Source of the DNA: Marinibacterium anthonyi
GTDB taxonomy: Bacteria > Pseudomonadota > Alphaproteobacteria > Rhodobacterales > Rhodobacteraceae
Assembly: GCA_003217735.2 (NCBI GenBank)
Contig: CP031585.1
Coordinates: 1,537,501-1,601,500 of the forward strand
Direction of reading: 5' to 3'
DNA: 64,000 bases
This document shows, piece by piece, positions 17,154 to 26,596 of this stretch. The first letter of the stretch is position 1. Each line of letters starts with the position of its first letter. The notes below the pieces were generated by a model. That model was not told the DNA's origin. It ran no database searches and saw only the letters and a list, made by a program, of their open reading frames with translations. The position numbers were made by a program, and so were the translations under genes.

Positions 17154-17333
17154 GCTCATACCTCGATTTACCCGCGTTGGCCGCGGGTCAATGGCCCTGT
17201 CGGGCCTTCATTAACCTGAAATCGCCCGATTTGACCATGAATTGACACTTCGTGACAAGGTAATGTGGCCCCGTTGACCCGGCCGTCCACCCCGCCTATT
17301 CAATGGCCGCCGCTCCATCCGGGAAAGACTGAC

Positions 17334-18284
17334 ATGCTCGACGCCGCCACAGCCCCGCGCTCGTTCCAGGAGATCATCCTGCGCCTGCAGAATTACTGGG
17401 CCGCAAAGGGCTGCGCGATCCTGCAGCCCTACGACATGGAGGTCGGCGCCGGAACGTTCCATCCGGCGACCACCCTGCGCTCGCTGGGCTCGAACCCCTG
17501 GGCCGCGGCCTACGTTCAGCCGTCGCGCCGCCCGACCGACGGGCGCTATGGCGAGAACCCGAACCGCTTGCAGCATTATTACCAGTACCAGGTGCTGATC
17601 AAACCGTCGCCGCCCGACCTGCAGGACCTGTACCTGGGGTCCCTTCAGGCGATCGGCATCGACATGGACCTGCACGACATCCGCTTTGTCGAAGACGACT
17701 GGGAAAGCCCGACGCTGGGCGCCTGGGGCCTGGGCTGGGAAGTCTGGTGCGACGGGATGGAAGTGTCGCAGTTCACCTATTTCCAGCAGGTCGGCGGGCA
17801 CGATTGCAAGCCTGTGTCGGGCGAGTTGACCTATGGCCTGGAACGGCTGGCGATGTACGTCCTGGGGATCGAGCATGTGATGGACATGCCGTTCAACGAC
17901 CCTCAGACGCCGATCCCGCTGACCTATGGCGACATCTTCCGCCAGACCGAACAGGAATATTCCCGCTGGAACTTCGACGTGGCCGACACCGAGGTCCTGC
18001 TGCGCCATTTCGAGGAAGCCGAGGCCGAATGCGCCCGCATCCTGGATCACCCGGCCGAGGATCCCAAGACCGGCAAGCGCATCATCATGGCGCATCCCGC
18101 CTATGACCAGTGCATCAAGGCCAGCCATATCTTCAACCTGCTTGACGCGCGGGGCGTGATTTCCGTGACCGAACGGCAGGCCTATATCGGCCGGGTCCGG
18201 GCGCTGGCCAAGCAATGCGCCGACGCCTTCGTCCAGACAGAGGCCGGTGGGGCGGAGCGCGAAGAAGAGATCCCGTTCGAGTGA
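17334..18284 (+). CDS. glyQ: Glycine-tRNA ligase alpha subunit
   Basis: The catalytic alpha chain of the alpha2-beta2 glycyl-tRNA synthetase. The protein has 316 residues. Class II motifs and family blocks are visible: [25 protein letters not shown], the Gly-binding [40 protein letters not shown], and [13 protein letters not shown]. The ATG at 17334 begins [12 protein letters not shown]. The upstream open frame from 17265 lacks support. The partner glyS lies 2.5 kb downstream, separated by marC (opposite strand), a DUF6446 gene and gltS. An imperfect dyad TTGACACTTCGTGACAA at 17242-17258 lies in its leader. Confidence 0.97.
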   Translation: MLDAATAPRSFQEIILRLQNYWAAKGCAILQPYDMEVGAGTFHPATTLRSLGSNPWAAAYVQPSRRPTDGRYGENPNRLQHYYQYQVLIKPSPPDLQDLYLGSLQAIGIDMDLHDIRFVEDDWESPTLGAWGLGWEVWCDGMEVSQFTYFQQVGGHDCKPVSGELTYGLERLAMYVLGIEHVMDMPFNDPQTPIPLTYGDIFRQTEQEYSRWNFDVADTEVLLRHFEEAEAECARILDHPAEDPKTGKRIIMAHPAYDQCIKASHIFNLLDARGVISVTERQAYIGRVRALAKQCADAFVQTEAGGAEREEEIPFE

Positions 18285-18289
18285 CCCGC

Positions 18290-18922
18290 TCAGGCCAGCC
18301 CCGGCCAGAGCGCCTTGAGCCCGTCGGCGATCATCTCGACGGCGATGGCGGCGAGGATCATGCCCATCAGGCGGCTCATGATGGCGCGCGCCGTTGTGGA
18401 CAGGTGCCGGCCGATATCGGCGGCAAAGAAGAACACGATGCCCAGCATGGCAATCAGCCCGCCGAAGACCACGCCAAAGGCGATCTTGTCGCTGATCGTG
18501 GTGGCCTGACCCATGAAGACGATCAGCGTCGCGATGGTGCCGGGGCCGATGATGATCGGGAAGGTCAGCGGGTAAAAGGCGACCGAGGCCGCATCGGGGT
18601 AGGCGGCCTTTTCATGCTGCGATCCCGAATGGGACTGGCTGTGGTCCCCGTTCAGCATGTTCAGCGCGATCAGCAGCAGGACAAGACCCCCCGCCGTGCG
18701 GAAATCGTCGATGGAAATGCCGAACAGCTTCAGCACCGCCGATCCCGCCAGCGAGAACACCGCGCCCATGACCAGGGAATACAGCGCCACCTTCAGCGCG
18801 ATGGCCTTCTGCGTCGCCGCGTCCGCGCCATCGGTGATGCCCAGGAACAGGGGCAGGTTGCTGATCGGGTTCATGATCGCGAAAAGCGCGCCGAACAGCT
18901 TGATCGCGTATGCCGTGTCCAT
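18290..18922 (-). CDS. MarC-family integral membrane protein
   Basis: A 210-residue protein with six predicted membrane helices. It has the MarC-type N-terminal FGALFAIMNPISNLPLFLGITDG, FRTAGGLVLLLIALNMLNG, and the second-half motif FYPLTFPIIIGPGTIATLIVF, repeating the NP-region pattern of the first half. MarC was first linked to multiple antibiotic resistance, but that role is not supported and function is unknown. The hydrophilic loop DHSQSHSGSQHEKAAYPDA is His- and Ser-rich. It is inserted on the opposite strand between glyQ and its neighbours, with six bases after the glyQ stop. Confidence 0.9.
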   Translation of the reverse strand: MDTAYAIKLFGALFAIMNPISNLPLFLGITDGADAATQKAIALKVALYSLVMGAVFSLAGSAVLKLFGISIDDFRTAGGLVLLLIALNMLNGDHSQSHSGSQHEKAAYPDAASVAFYPLTFPIIIGPGTIATLIVFMGQATTISDKIAFGVVFGGLIAMLGIVFFFAADIGRHLSTTARAIMSRLMGMILAAIAVEMIADGLKALWPGLA

Positions 18923-18984
18923 GGATCCCCCCGTGTGACTGGGCGCGGCCTAGCACATGCTTACCCCTGCGGAAAGGCCCGAGG

Positions 18985-19512
18985 ATGAACGGAAAACTAC
19001 TGGCTGGCTTCATCGTGGTGTCCGCCCTGATCACCGGGGCCGGCATCTACTACATGCAGGTCTACGCCTTCTACGGTGCGGTGGCGCCCGATGGATCGAC
19101 CGACGTCCAGCTGGTGTCGCGTGTCACGGGCGCGCCCGAGCCGATTGCCTACGCCGATTTCCAGGCGATCGACGCCTCGTCCTCGCCGATCCGCTACCGG
19201 GCCTGTTTCACCACGACGCAACCGCTGGACGAATTGACCGAGGCCTACGAAATGGCCGACGATCCCGATCCGCGCAATGCGCCGGGCTGGTTCGACTGTT
19301 TCGACGCGGCCGAGATCGGCGCCGAGCTTGAGGCCGGCACCGCGCAGGCGTTCATCGGGCAGAAGAACGTGGATTACGGGGTCGACCGGATCGTGGCCAT
19401 TACCCAGGACGGGCGCGGCTATGTCTGGCACGATCTGAACCATTGCGGCGAAAAGGCCTATGACGGCACGGTGGTGGGCGAGGAATGTCCGGCCCGTCCG
19501 AAACACGAGTAA
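18985..19512 (+). CDS. DUF6446 family protein
   Basis: A 175-residue protein with one N-terminal membrane anchor or signal segment (KLLAGFIVVSALITGAGIYYMQV), then a periplasmic-type domain with YYMQVYAFYGAV, SPIRYRACFTTTQPL, PGWFDCFDAAEIGAELE and YGVDRIVAITQDGRGYVWHDLN. Three cysteines are present in the outer part. The family is known to me only as a conserved Rhodobacterales gene next to glyS, and its function is unknown. The ATG at 18985 follows AAGGCCCGAGG. It precedes gltS by 20 bases and is probably co-transcribed with it. Confidence 0.8.
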   Translation: MNGKLLAGFIVVSALITGAGIYYMQVYAFYGAVAPDGSTDVQLVSRVTGAPEPIAYADFQAIDASSSPIRYRACFTTTQPLDELTEAYEMADDPDPRNAPGWFDCFDAAEIGAELEAGTAQAFIGQKNVDYGVDRIVAITQDGRGYVWHDLNHCGEKAYDGTVVGEECPARPKHE

Positions 19513-19532
19513 GCGGTTAGACGGTACAACCC

Positions 19533-20738
19533 ATGATCCTCGAGATCCCCGATTTCCTGTCCCTGACGCTGGGACTTGCGGTGTTCCTGCTGGGTGTCAT
19601 GCTGAACGACCGGTTCGAGCCGCTGCACCGGTTCAACATCCCCGAGGCGGTGACCGGCGGGCTGGCCGTCGCGCTGGTGGTGCTGCTGGTCTACCTGGTC
19701 GCGGATGTCGAGATCGTCTTCAACCTGGCGACACGGGATTTCCTGCTGGTGCTGTTCTTCTCGGGCATCGGGCTGAATGCGCGGCTGGGGGATCTGATCT
19801 CGGGGGGCAAGGCGCTGGCGGTGCTGCTGGGGCTGACCGTGCTGGCGATCTGCGCGCAGAACATCATCGGGACGCTTGGCGCCGTGCTGTTCGGGTTCCC
19901 GGCCCAATCCGGCGTCCTGTTCGGGTCCGCCGCGCTGATCGGCGGGCACGGCACGGCCATCGCCTGGGCGCCCGAGGTCATGCGCGCCACCGGGTTGGGC
20001 AACGCGGCCGAACTGGGCGTGGCGGTGGCCACGCTGGGGCTGGTGCTGGCGGCGCTGGTGGGCGGGCCGGTGGCCGGGTTCCTGGTGCAGCGCCACAAGC
20101 TCGGCCCGCAGACCGAGGAAGAGGTCATCACCATCGGCGTGCAGGACGACGCCTCGCGCGAGGCGGCGCGGATCGACCACAAGACGGTGATGCGGGCGCT
20201 GTTGTACCTCAACCTCGCGATCATGACGGGCTTCCTGCTGCACGAGGTCCTGGAGGACCTGGGCGTGATGCTGCCCTATTTCGTGCCCTGCCTGATCATG
20301 GGCATCGTCATCGCCAACCTGCGCGCGGCGCTTTTCCCCAAAGCGCCCCCTGTCTCGCGCACGGCGTCGCTGGCGCTGATCTCGGAATTCGCGCTTGGCG
20401 CCTTTCTGGCCATGTCGCTGATGTCGCTGCAGCTGTGGACCATTGCCGAACTTGGCCCCGCCATCGCCGTGACACTGGCGCTGCAGACGCTTTTTACCGT
20501 GGTCTTTGTTGTCTGGGTGCTGTTCCCCGTCATGGGGCGCACCTACGACGCCGCCGTCCTGGCCGCCGGGTTCGGCGGGTTTGCCCTGGGCGCGACGCCC
20601 ACCGCAATCGCCAACATGACAGCCGTAACCAAGCGATATGGCCCGTCGCCTATTGCCTTCATCGTGCTGCCCCTTGTATCCGCATTCTTCGTGGACATCG
20701 CCAATGCCATCGTCATCCAGATGGTTCTGAACTTCTGA
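19533..20738 (+). CDS. gltS: Sodium/glutamate symporter
   Basis: A 401-residue membrane protein of the GltS family that imports glutamate with Na+. Two homologous halves contain the re-entrant loop regions: SAALIGGHGTAIAWAPE (about 130-146) and the C-terminal FGGFALGATPTAIANMTAVT. Other family features are LGLAVFLLGVMLNDR and LFFSGIGLNARLGDL. About ten to twelve helices are expected. It lies between a DUF6446 gene and glyS, and its stop is 10 bases from the glyS start, so the three genes form a tight transcription unit. Confidence 0.93.
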   Translation: MILEIPDFLSLTLGLAVFLLGVMLNDRFEPLHRFNIPEAVTGGLAVALVVLLVYLVADVEIVFNLATRDFLLVLFFSGIGLNARLGDLISGGKALAVLLGLTVLAICAQNIIGTLGAVLFGFPAQSGVLFGSAALIGGHGTAIAWAPEVMRATGLGNAAELGVAVATLGLVLAALVGGPVAGFLVQRHKLGPQTEEEVITIGVQDDASREAARIDHKTVMRALLYLNLAIMTGFLLHEVLEDLGVMLPYFVPCLIMGIVIANLRAALFPKAPPVSRTASLALISEFALGAFLAMSLMSLQLWTIAELGPAIAVTLALQTLFTVVFVVWVLFPVMGRTYDAAVLAAGFGGFALGATPTAIANMTAVTKRYGPSPIAFIVLPLVSAFFVDIANAIVIQMVLNF

Positions 20739-20748
20739 AGGACATCCC

Positions 20749-23007
20749 GTGCCCGACCTGCTGATCGAACTCTTTTCCGAAGAAATTCCGGCCCGCATGC
20801 AGGCGCGTGCGGCGGAGGAACTGAAGAAACGCATGACCGACGGCCTTGTCGAGGCCGGTCTGACCTATGCCGGTGCCGCCGCCTACGTGACGCCCCGCCG
20901 CCTGGCGCTGGCCATCAGCGGGCTGACCGCCGAAAGCCCGACGCTGCGCGAGGAACGCAAGGGGCCGAAAGTGGGCGCGCCCGAGAAGGCGATCGAAGGC
21001 TTCCTGCGCGGCGCGGGGCTGACCCGCGACGACCTGGAAGAACGCGACACGCCCAAGGGCGCCGTCTATTTCGCCATCGTGACCAAGCCGGGCCGCAAGG
21101 CCGAAGAGATCATCGCCGAAGTGCTGGAAACCACGGTGCGCACCTTTTCCTGGCCCAAGTCGATGCGCTGGGGCGCGGGCAGCCTGCGCTGGGTGCGGCC
21201 GCTGCATTCGATCCTGTGCCTTCTGTCGGACGAGGGCGGCGCGCGCGTCGTCGAGATGGAGATCGACGGCATCAAGGCCGGCAACACCACCGAAGGGCAC
21301 CGGTTCCTGGCGCCGGGCCGGTTCAGCGTCACCTCGTTCGAGGATTACGAGGCGCAGCTGAAACGCCGCTCGGTCATTCTGAACGCGGACGAACGGGGCG
21401 AACAGATCTGGCATGACGCCACCAACATGGCCTTTGCCAACGGTCTGGAGGTGATCGACGACAAGGGCCTGCTGGCCGAAGTGTCGGGGCTGGTCGAATT
21501 CCCCGTCGTGCTGATGGGCGAGATCGGCGAGGATTTCCTGGATCTGCCGCCCGAGGTGCTGCAGACCTCGATGAAGGAACATCAGAAGTTCTTCTCGGTC
21601 CGCAATCCGCGCACGGGGCGCATCGAACGGTTCATCACCGTGGCGAACCGGACGACGTCGGACCACGGGGCCACGATCCTTGCGGGCAACCAGAAGGTGC
21701 TGGCGGCGCGTCTGTCGGATGCCAAGTTCTTCTGGGAAAACGATCTTCGCGTCGCCAAGGCCGATATCATGTCCTGGGTGCGCGACCTGGAAAACGTGAC
21801 TTTCCACAACAAGATGGGCAGCCAGGGCGACCGCATCCGGCGCATCGCCTCGCTGTCGCATGAGCTGGCCGACATCACCGGCGCCGACGCGGCCGAGGCG
21901 CAGGAAGCCGCCGAGTTGGCCAAGGCCGACCTGTCTTCGGAAATGGTCTATGAATTCCCCGAACTGCAGGGGCTGATGGGCCGCTACTACATCGCCGCCT
22001 CGGGACGCAGCGACGCTGTCGCCGCCGCCGCCCAGCACCATTATTCGCCGCTGGGCCCGTCCGACGACGTGCCGACGGGCAAGGTGTCGGTCACCGTGGC
22101 GCTGGCGGACAAGCTGGACATGCTGGCGGGCTTCTGGGCCATCGACGAAAAACCGACCGGGTCCAAGGACCCGTTTGCCCTGCGCCGGGCCGCGCTGGGG
22201 GTGATCCGGCTGATCCTGGAGAACGACCTGCGCCTGCAACTGCGCGAAGTGACCGCGCGGGCCTTCTTTCCGCATGCGCTGAAACGCGATGCGGGCGCGG
22301 GCGAGACCATGGCCGAGAAACACGCCGAATATGCCCGGATCACGGGCACCGAGGCCGGGAAGATCGGCGGGATGTCGGCCAAGGCACTGACGTCGATGAT
22401 TGCGTCGCGCGGGCTGCTGGGCACGCTGTGGGACACCATCAGCGACCGGAATTCCAGCTTTGCCGAGGACAAGGCGATCCTGGATGACCTGCTGGGCTTC
22501 ATCCACGACCGGCTGAAGGTGGTGCTGCGCGAAAAAGGCATTCGTCACGACATCATCGACGCCTGTATCGAGATGCCCGGTTCGGACGATCTGACGCTGC
22601 TGGTCAAGCGGGCCGAAGCCCTTGATGCGGTTCTGAAAACCGAGGACGGCGAGAACCTGCTGCAGGGCTTCAAGCGGGCCAACAACATCCTGACCCAGGC
22701 CGAGGAAAAGGACGGTGTCGAATATTCCTTCGGTGCCGATCCCCGCTTTGCCCAGGACGCGGCCGAAGCCGAACTGTTCGAAGCGCTGGACATGGCCGAA
22801 GCGTCGATTACCCCGGCGTTGAAGCGCGAGGATTTCGCCGACGCGATGAGCGCGATGGCGGGTCTGCGCGGTCCGGTCGATGCCTTCTTCGAAGCCGTGC
22901 AGGTCAATACAGACAACCAGACCGTGCGGCGTAACCGCTTGAATCTCCTTAGCCGAATCCGTTCGGTCTGTATCTCTGTGGCCGATCTCACGCGTATCGA
23001 CGGGTGA
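20749..23007 (+). CDS. glyS: Glycine-tRNA ligase beta subunit
   Basis: The tRNA-recognising beta chain of glycyl-tRNA synthetase, 752 residues, somewhat longer than in enterobacteria. Family blocks are DLLIELFSEEIPARMQARA, the FSWPKSMRWGAGSLRWVRPLHSI segment, TEGHRFL, EGLMGRYYI-type (here LQGLMGRYYIAASG) and the HD-like SVTVALADKLDMLAGFWAIDEKPTGSKDPFALRR. A C-terminal DALR-type anticodon-binding helix bundle follows. Translation starts at GTG 20749, with GAAGGAC just upstream, overlapping the gltS stop region. Its TGA overlaps the GTG of the next gene (GTGA). Confidence 0.96.
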   Translation: MPDLLIELFSEEIPARMQARAAEELKKRMTDGLVEAGLTYAGAAAYVTPRRLALAISGLTAESPTLREERKGPKVGAPEKAIEGFLRGAGLTRDDLEERDTPKGAVYFAIVTKPGRKAEEIIAEVLETTVRTFSWPKSMRWGAGSLRWVRPLHSILCLLSDEGGARVVEMEIDGIKAGNTTEGHRFLAPGRFSVTSFEDYEAQLKRRSVILNADERGEQIWHDATNMAFANGLEVIDDKGLLAEVSGLVEFPVVLMGEIGEDFLDLPPEVLQTSMKEHQKFFSVRNPRTGRIERFITVANRTTSDHGATILAGNQKVLAARLSDAKFFWENDLRVAKADIMSWVRDLENVTFHNKMGSQGDRIRRIASLSHELADITGADAAEAQEAAELAKADLSSEMVYEFPELQGLMGRYYIAASGRSDAVAAAAQHHYSPLGPSDDVPTGKVSVTVALADKLDMLAGFWAIDEKPTGSKDPFALRRAALGVIRLILENDLRLQLREVTARAFFPHALKRDAGAGETMAEKHAEYARITGTEAGKIGGMSAKALTSMIASRGLLGTLWDTISDRNSSFAEDKAILDDLLGFIHDRLKVVLREKGIRHDIIDACIEMPGSDDLTLLVKRAEALDAVLKTEDGENLLQGFKRANNILTQAEEKDGVEYSFGADPRFAQDAAEAELFEALDMAEASITPALKREDFADAMSAMAGLRGPVDAFFEAVQVNTDNQTVRRNRLNLLSRIRSVCISVADLTRIDG

Positions 23008-25637
23008 TTGGCGACAAGACCAAGGACTCTCTTGCACGAACCGGCGGCGGGCGTATCTTGCCCGTTGAAGTGGATTCCGCAGTGCAGAATAATCCCGATA
23101 CCACCCTCGTCACACCCGATGCACCCATCAAGAACTACACCCATGGGGGCCGGGCCAAGTGCCTTCAGCGTCTTGTGCGGCTGGACATGCCTGTGCCGCG
23201 CACGGTGGCGTTGTCCTTTGACGCGGTGCACCGCATCGCCCAGGGCCATCTGCCGGATCTGACACGCATCCTGGCGGCGTTCGACGACAACCCGCTGCTG
23301 TGTGTGCGCCCATCGTCCGAAGACCCCGACTGGGGCGGGCCGGGGGCGGTTCTGAACATCGGCATGAACGCCGCCCGCCACGTCGCGCTGTGCAAGCGGC
23401 TGGGCCGGACGGCGGCGGACGCGCTGTACGTGCGCTTTGTGCAGGCCTATGCGTCGAACGTGGCGCGGCTGGACCCGGATGTGTTCGACGACGTCGATGT
23501 CTGCGAGGACGGCGCGCTGGACCGGATCCTCGAAGCTTACGCGGTCGAGGCCGACGAACCCTTTCCGCAGGACCCGGGCCGCCAGCTGTCCGCCGTTCTG
23601 AAATCCATGGCCCGCGCCTGGGAGGGCACATCCGCCCGCCTGCTGCGACAGGCCAAGGGCGCGCCGGCCGATGCCGGGCTGGGCCTTGTGGTGCAAGAGA
23701 TGATCCCCGGTCTGGGGCAGGGCGAATGCGGATCGGGCGTGCTGCAACTGGTCGATCCGGTGACCGGCCAGCCGCAGCTGACCGGGCGTTACCTGAGCCA
23801 GAGCCAGGGCCGGGACGCGCTTGGTGCCGGGCGCAAGGCCCTGTTTCTGCAAAAGGATACCCGCGGCCCGTCGCTTGAGGAACTGGCGCCGGCAGCCTTT
23901 GGCGCACTCAAGGAACACGCCGCGCGGATGCGGGTGAAGCTGCGCGAGGAAATGCAGGTCGAGTTCGTGATCGAGAACGGGCGCGTGCATATCCTGGACG
24001 GCGTGCGTGTGCCCCGGTCGTCCCGGGCGACGGTGCAGATTGCCGTGCGGCTGGCGCAGGACGGTGTCATCACCCAACAGGAAGCGGTGATGCGGGTGGA
24101 ACCCGGCGCGCTGAACGAATTGCTGCACCGTCAGGTCGCGCCGCGCGCGAAACGCGACGTGATCGGGTCGGGTATCGCGGCCAGCCCAGGCGCAGCCACC
24201 GGCCGCCTGGTCTTTACCGCGGCCGAGGCGCAGGCCAGTGCGGCGCGGCGCGAACCCTGCGTGCTGATCCGGCGGGAAACCGTGCCCGAGGATATCCGCG
24301 GCATGCATGCCGCCATCGCCGTGCTGACCGAAAAGGGCGGCATGACCAGCCATGCGGCGGTGATCGGCCGGGGTCTGGGGCTGCCGTGCATCGTGGGGGC
24401 ATCGGGCCTGACCTTCCGGATGAACCAGGAACAACTGGTCGCGCCGAACGGGCGGGTCTTCAAGACCGGCGACATCATCACCATCGACGGGACGTCCGGC
24501 CAGGTGCTGGCGGGCGAGCCCGAGATGCTGGAACCGGCGCTGGACGATGCCTTTCAGACGCTGATGGGGTGGGCCGACGAGGCGCGTGATATCGGCATCC
24601 GCGCTAATGCCGACACGCCCGAGGACGCCCAGACCGCGCGCAACTTCAACGCGCAGGGCATCGGGTTGTGCCGGACGGAACACATGTTCTTCGAACCGGC
24701 CCGCCTTGTTGTCATGCGCGAGATGATCTTTGCCGAGACCAGCGGCGATCGGGCCGCTGTGCTGGAGCGGCTTTTGCCCATGCAAAGGGCCGATTTCATT
24801 CAGCTTTTCCGGATCATGGAAGGCCAGCCGGTCTGTATCCGCCTGTTCGATCCCCCCTTGCACGAATTCCTGCCGACCACCCGCAGCGGCCAGCGCGACC
24901 TGGCCGAGGCGCTGGACATCCCGCTGTCCGACGTGGTGCGCCGGGCCGAGCAGATGGGCGAATACAACCCGATGCTGGGCATGCGCGGCGTGCGGCTGGG
25001 GGTCACGGTTCCCGAAATCTACGACATGCAGGCCCGCGCGATCTTCGAGGCGACACTGGAGGCCAGCCGTGACGGCGCCCCTGTCGAACCCGAGATCATG
25101 ATTCCCCTGGTGTCGGCCCGGCGCGAGGTCGAGCTGGTCAAGGCGCGCATCGATGCCGTTGCCGCCGCTGTCCGCGCCGAACGGGGGCGCAGTTTCGTCT
25201 ACAAGCTGGGCGTCATGGTCGAAACCCCGCGCGCAGCGCTGCGCGCCGGCGAGATCGCCCAGCACGTGTCCTTTCTGTCCTTCGGCACCAATGACCTGAC
25301 CCAGATGACCTATGGCCTGTCGCGCGACGACGCGGGGCGGTTCATGTCCGCCTACGTCAAGCTGGGGGTCTTTCCCGAAGATCCGTTCCATGTGCTCGAT
25401 GTCGACGGTGTCGGCGAATTGCTGGAACTGGGCGCGGCCCGGGGCAGGGCGGCCCGGCCGGACATCACCCTGTCGATTTGCGGCGAACACGGGGGCAATC
25501 CCGAATCAATCGCCTTCTGCCGGGAGGCGGGTTTCGACTATGTCTCGTGCTCTCCGTTCCGGGTTCCGGTCGCACGGCTTGCAGCCGCCCAACTGGCGAT
25601 TTCCCACCAGATCGGCCGATCAGAGGCCGCGCAATAA
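23004..25637 (+). CDS. ppdK: Pyruvate phosphate dikinase-like PEP-utilising enzyme
   Basis: An 877-residue PPDK-family protein. The phosphohistidine domain has EKGGMTSHAAVIGRGLGLPC. The C-terminal PEP/pyruvate barrel has GIGLCRTEHMFF, MLGMRGVRLG, SFGTNDLTQMTYGLSRDDAG and the catalytic Cys in ICGEHGG. The N-terminal ATP-grasp half is diverged: the usual GGKGANL is replaced by HGGRAKCLQR, and the MPGMMDT-type segment by SSEDPDWGGPGAVLN. Phosphoryl transfer from PEP is therefore well supported, while ATP/AMP chemistry needs testing. The GTG at 23004 overlaps the glyS stop by four bases, suggesting translational coupling. Confidence 0.88.
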   Translation: MIGDKTKDSLARTGGGRILPVEVDSAVQNNPDTTLVTPDAPIKNYTHGGRAKCLQRLVRLDMPVPRTVALSFDAVHRIAQGHLPDLTRILAAFDDNPLLCVRPSSEDPDWGGPGAVLNIGMNAARHVALCKRLGRTAADALYVRFVQAYASNVARLDPDVFDDVDVCEDGALDRILEAYAVEADEPFPQDPGRQLSAVLKSMARAWEGTSARLLRQAKGAPADAGLGLVVQEMIPGLGQGECGSGVLQLVDPVTGQPQLTGRYLSQSQGRDALGAGRKALFLQKDTRGPSLEELAPAAFGALKEHAARMRVKLREEMQVEFVIENGRVHILDGVRVPRSSRATVQIAVRLAQDGVITQQEAVMRVEPGALNELLHRQVAPRAKRDVIGSGIAASPGAATGRLVFTAAEAQASAARREPCVLIRRETVPEDIRGMHAAIAVLTEKGGMTSHAAVIGRGLGLPCIVGASGLTFRMNQEQLVAPNGRVFKTGDIITIDGTSGQVLAGEPEMLEPALDDAFQTLMGWADEARDIGIRANADTPEDAQTARNFNAQGIGLCRTEHMFFEPARLVVMREMIFAETSGDRAAVLERLLPMQRADFIQLFRIMEGQPVCIRLFDPPLHEFLPTTRSGQRDLAEALDIPLSDVVRRAEQMGEYNPMLGMRGVRLGVTVPEIYDMQARAIFEATLEASRDGAPVEPEIMIPLVSARREVELVKARIDAVAAAVRAERGRSFVYKLGVMVETPRAALRAGEIAQHVSFLSFGTNDLTQMTYGLSRDDAGRFMSAYVKLGVFPEDPFHVLDVDGVGELLELGAARGRAARPDITLSICGEHGGNPESIAFCREAGFDYVSCSPFRVPVARLAAAQLAISHQIGRSEAAQ

Positions 25638-25807
25638 CACCATCTTGACGTCAAGTCGTGGGAACAAAACCGCTGTCAATAGGCGGATTTGTTCTCAGTA
25701 TGCCGTGATTTTGAGCGAAACTGGACGCTATTGATCGTTTCCGTTAAGTGACCGTGGATCTGCGCCTTGGGGGGCGGCCTATCCGAGTTGAATACAAGAG
25801 GTCACTA

Positions 25808-26467
25808 ATGTTGAGAGCCGCGTTCGTGCTCGCGTGCATCCTGGGCTTGAGCCCTGCTGTGTCGGTCGCAGCTGATGCCGAATTGAAATCGCTGATGAAC
25901 CTGGAAAAGACCCGGTTGATGGCGCTGCCCGCTGGCCATGTCGCCGGTCTGGTCGCAGACCCGAAATCGGTAAAGAAGAAACGCAACGACCTGGAAAAGG
26001 TTCCCAACGTCGAATTCTCGCGGTCCTGGGTGGATGCTTTGCCCAAGGCCAACGGCGGCAAGGACTGGGCCTGCCTGTCCGAGGCGCTGTATTTCGAAGC
26101 CCGGGGCGAAACCATCAAGGGCCAGTTCGCGGTGGCCGAGGTCATCCTGAACCGGGTCCATAGTCAGCGCTTTCCGAATTCGGTCTGCGGGGTGATCCAC
26201 CAGGGAACCGGCAAGCTGCACCAGTGCCAGTTCACCTACACCTGCGACGGCCGGGCCGAAAACATCCACGAACCCGCCGCCTATGACCGTGTTGCCAAGG
26301 TCGCGCGCCTGATCCTGGACGGCAAGGCCAAGCCGCTGACCGACGGGGCGACGTTCTATCACACCAATGCCGTGCGCCCGCGCTGGTCCCGGGTCTACAA
26401 GCAGACCGCCCAGATCGGCGTGCACAAGTTCTACCGCGACAATTACCGGACCGCCGACAACAGCTGA
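25808..26467 (+). CDS. SleB-type cell-wall hydrolase
   Basis: A 219-residue secreted protein with a signal peptide (MLRAAFVLACILGLSPAVSVAA). The C-terminal Hydrolase_2 (SleB) domain has CLSEALYFEARGE with the catalytic-type Glu, FAVAEVILNRVHSQRFPNSVCGV, QCQFTYTCDG and the late GATFYHTNAVRPRW. Members cleave peptidoglycan glycan strands; here the likely role is wall remodelling in the periplasm. A basic linker (SVKKKRNDLEK) connects leader and domain. The ATG at 25808 was preferred to the longer frame from 25748 because of AAGAGG upstream and the leader. Confidence 0.9.
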   Translation: MLRAAFVLACILGLSPAVSVAADAELKSLMNLEKTRLMALPAGHVAGLVADPKSVKKKRNDLEKVPNVEFSRSWVDALPKANGGKDWACLSEALYFEARGETIKGQFAVAEVILNRVHSQRFPNSVCGVIHQGTGKLHQCQFTYTCDGRAENIHEPAAYDRVAKVARLILDGKAKPLTDGATFYHTNAVRPRWSRVYKQTAQIGVHKFYRDNYRTADNS

Positions 26468-26596
26468 AACCGATACAGCCGTTGTCCGCGGACCGGCCGG
26501 AAATCGCCCCTGGCGCTTTCCACGGACCAAGGTCCCTGTTAACAGCCGGTCGACCCGGGCCCAGGATGGGCCCGGACTGACAACGAAACGGATCGC

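Noticed and set aside
17242-17258. TTGACACTTCGTGACAA as an FNR box or promoter for glyQ
   Set aside because: The half-site spacing is wrong for FNR (TTGAT-N4-ATCAA), and no -10 hexamer lies at the proper distance from the TTGACA. It is kept only as an imperfect dyad.
20713-25490. Very long minus-strand open frames (774 and 981 codons) opposite glyS and the PPDK-like gene
   Set aside because: They are antisense shadows produced by high GC and codon bias. The translations are rich in His, Arg, Gln and Gly without any domain, while the plus strand encodes clear enzymes.
26555-26575. CCGGGCCC-AGGAT-GGGCCCGG as a terminator of the SleB gene
   Set aside because: It lies only 21 bases before the folB start, has no T tract, and could equally be a leader structure; the role is undecided.
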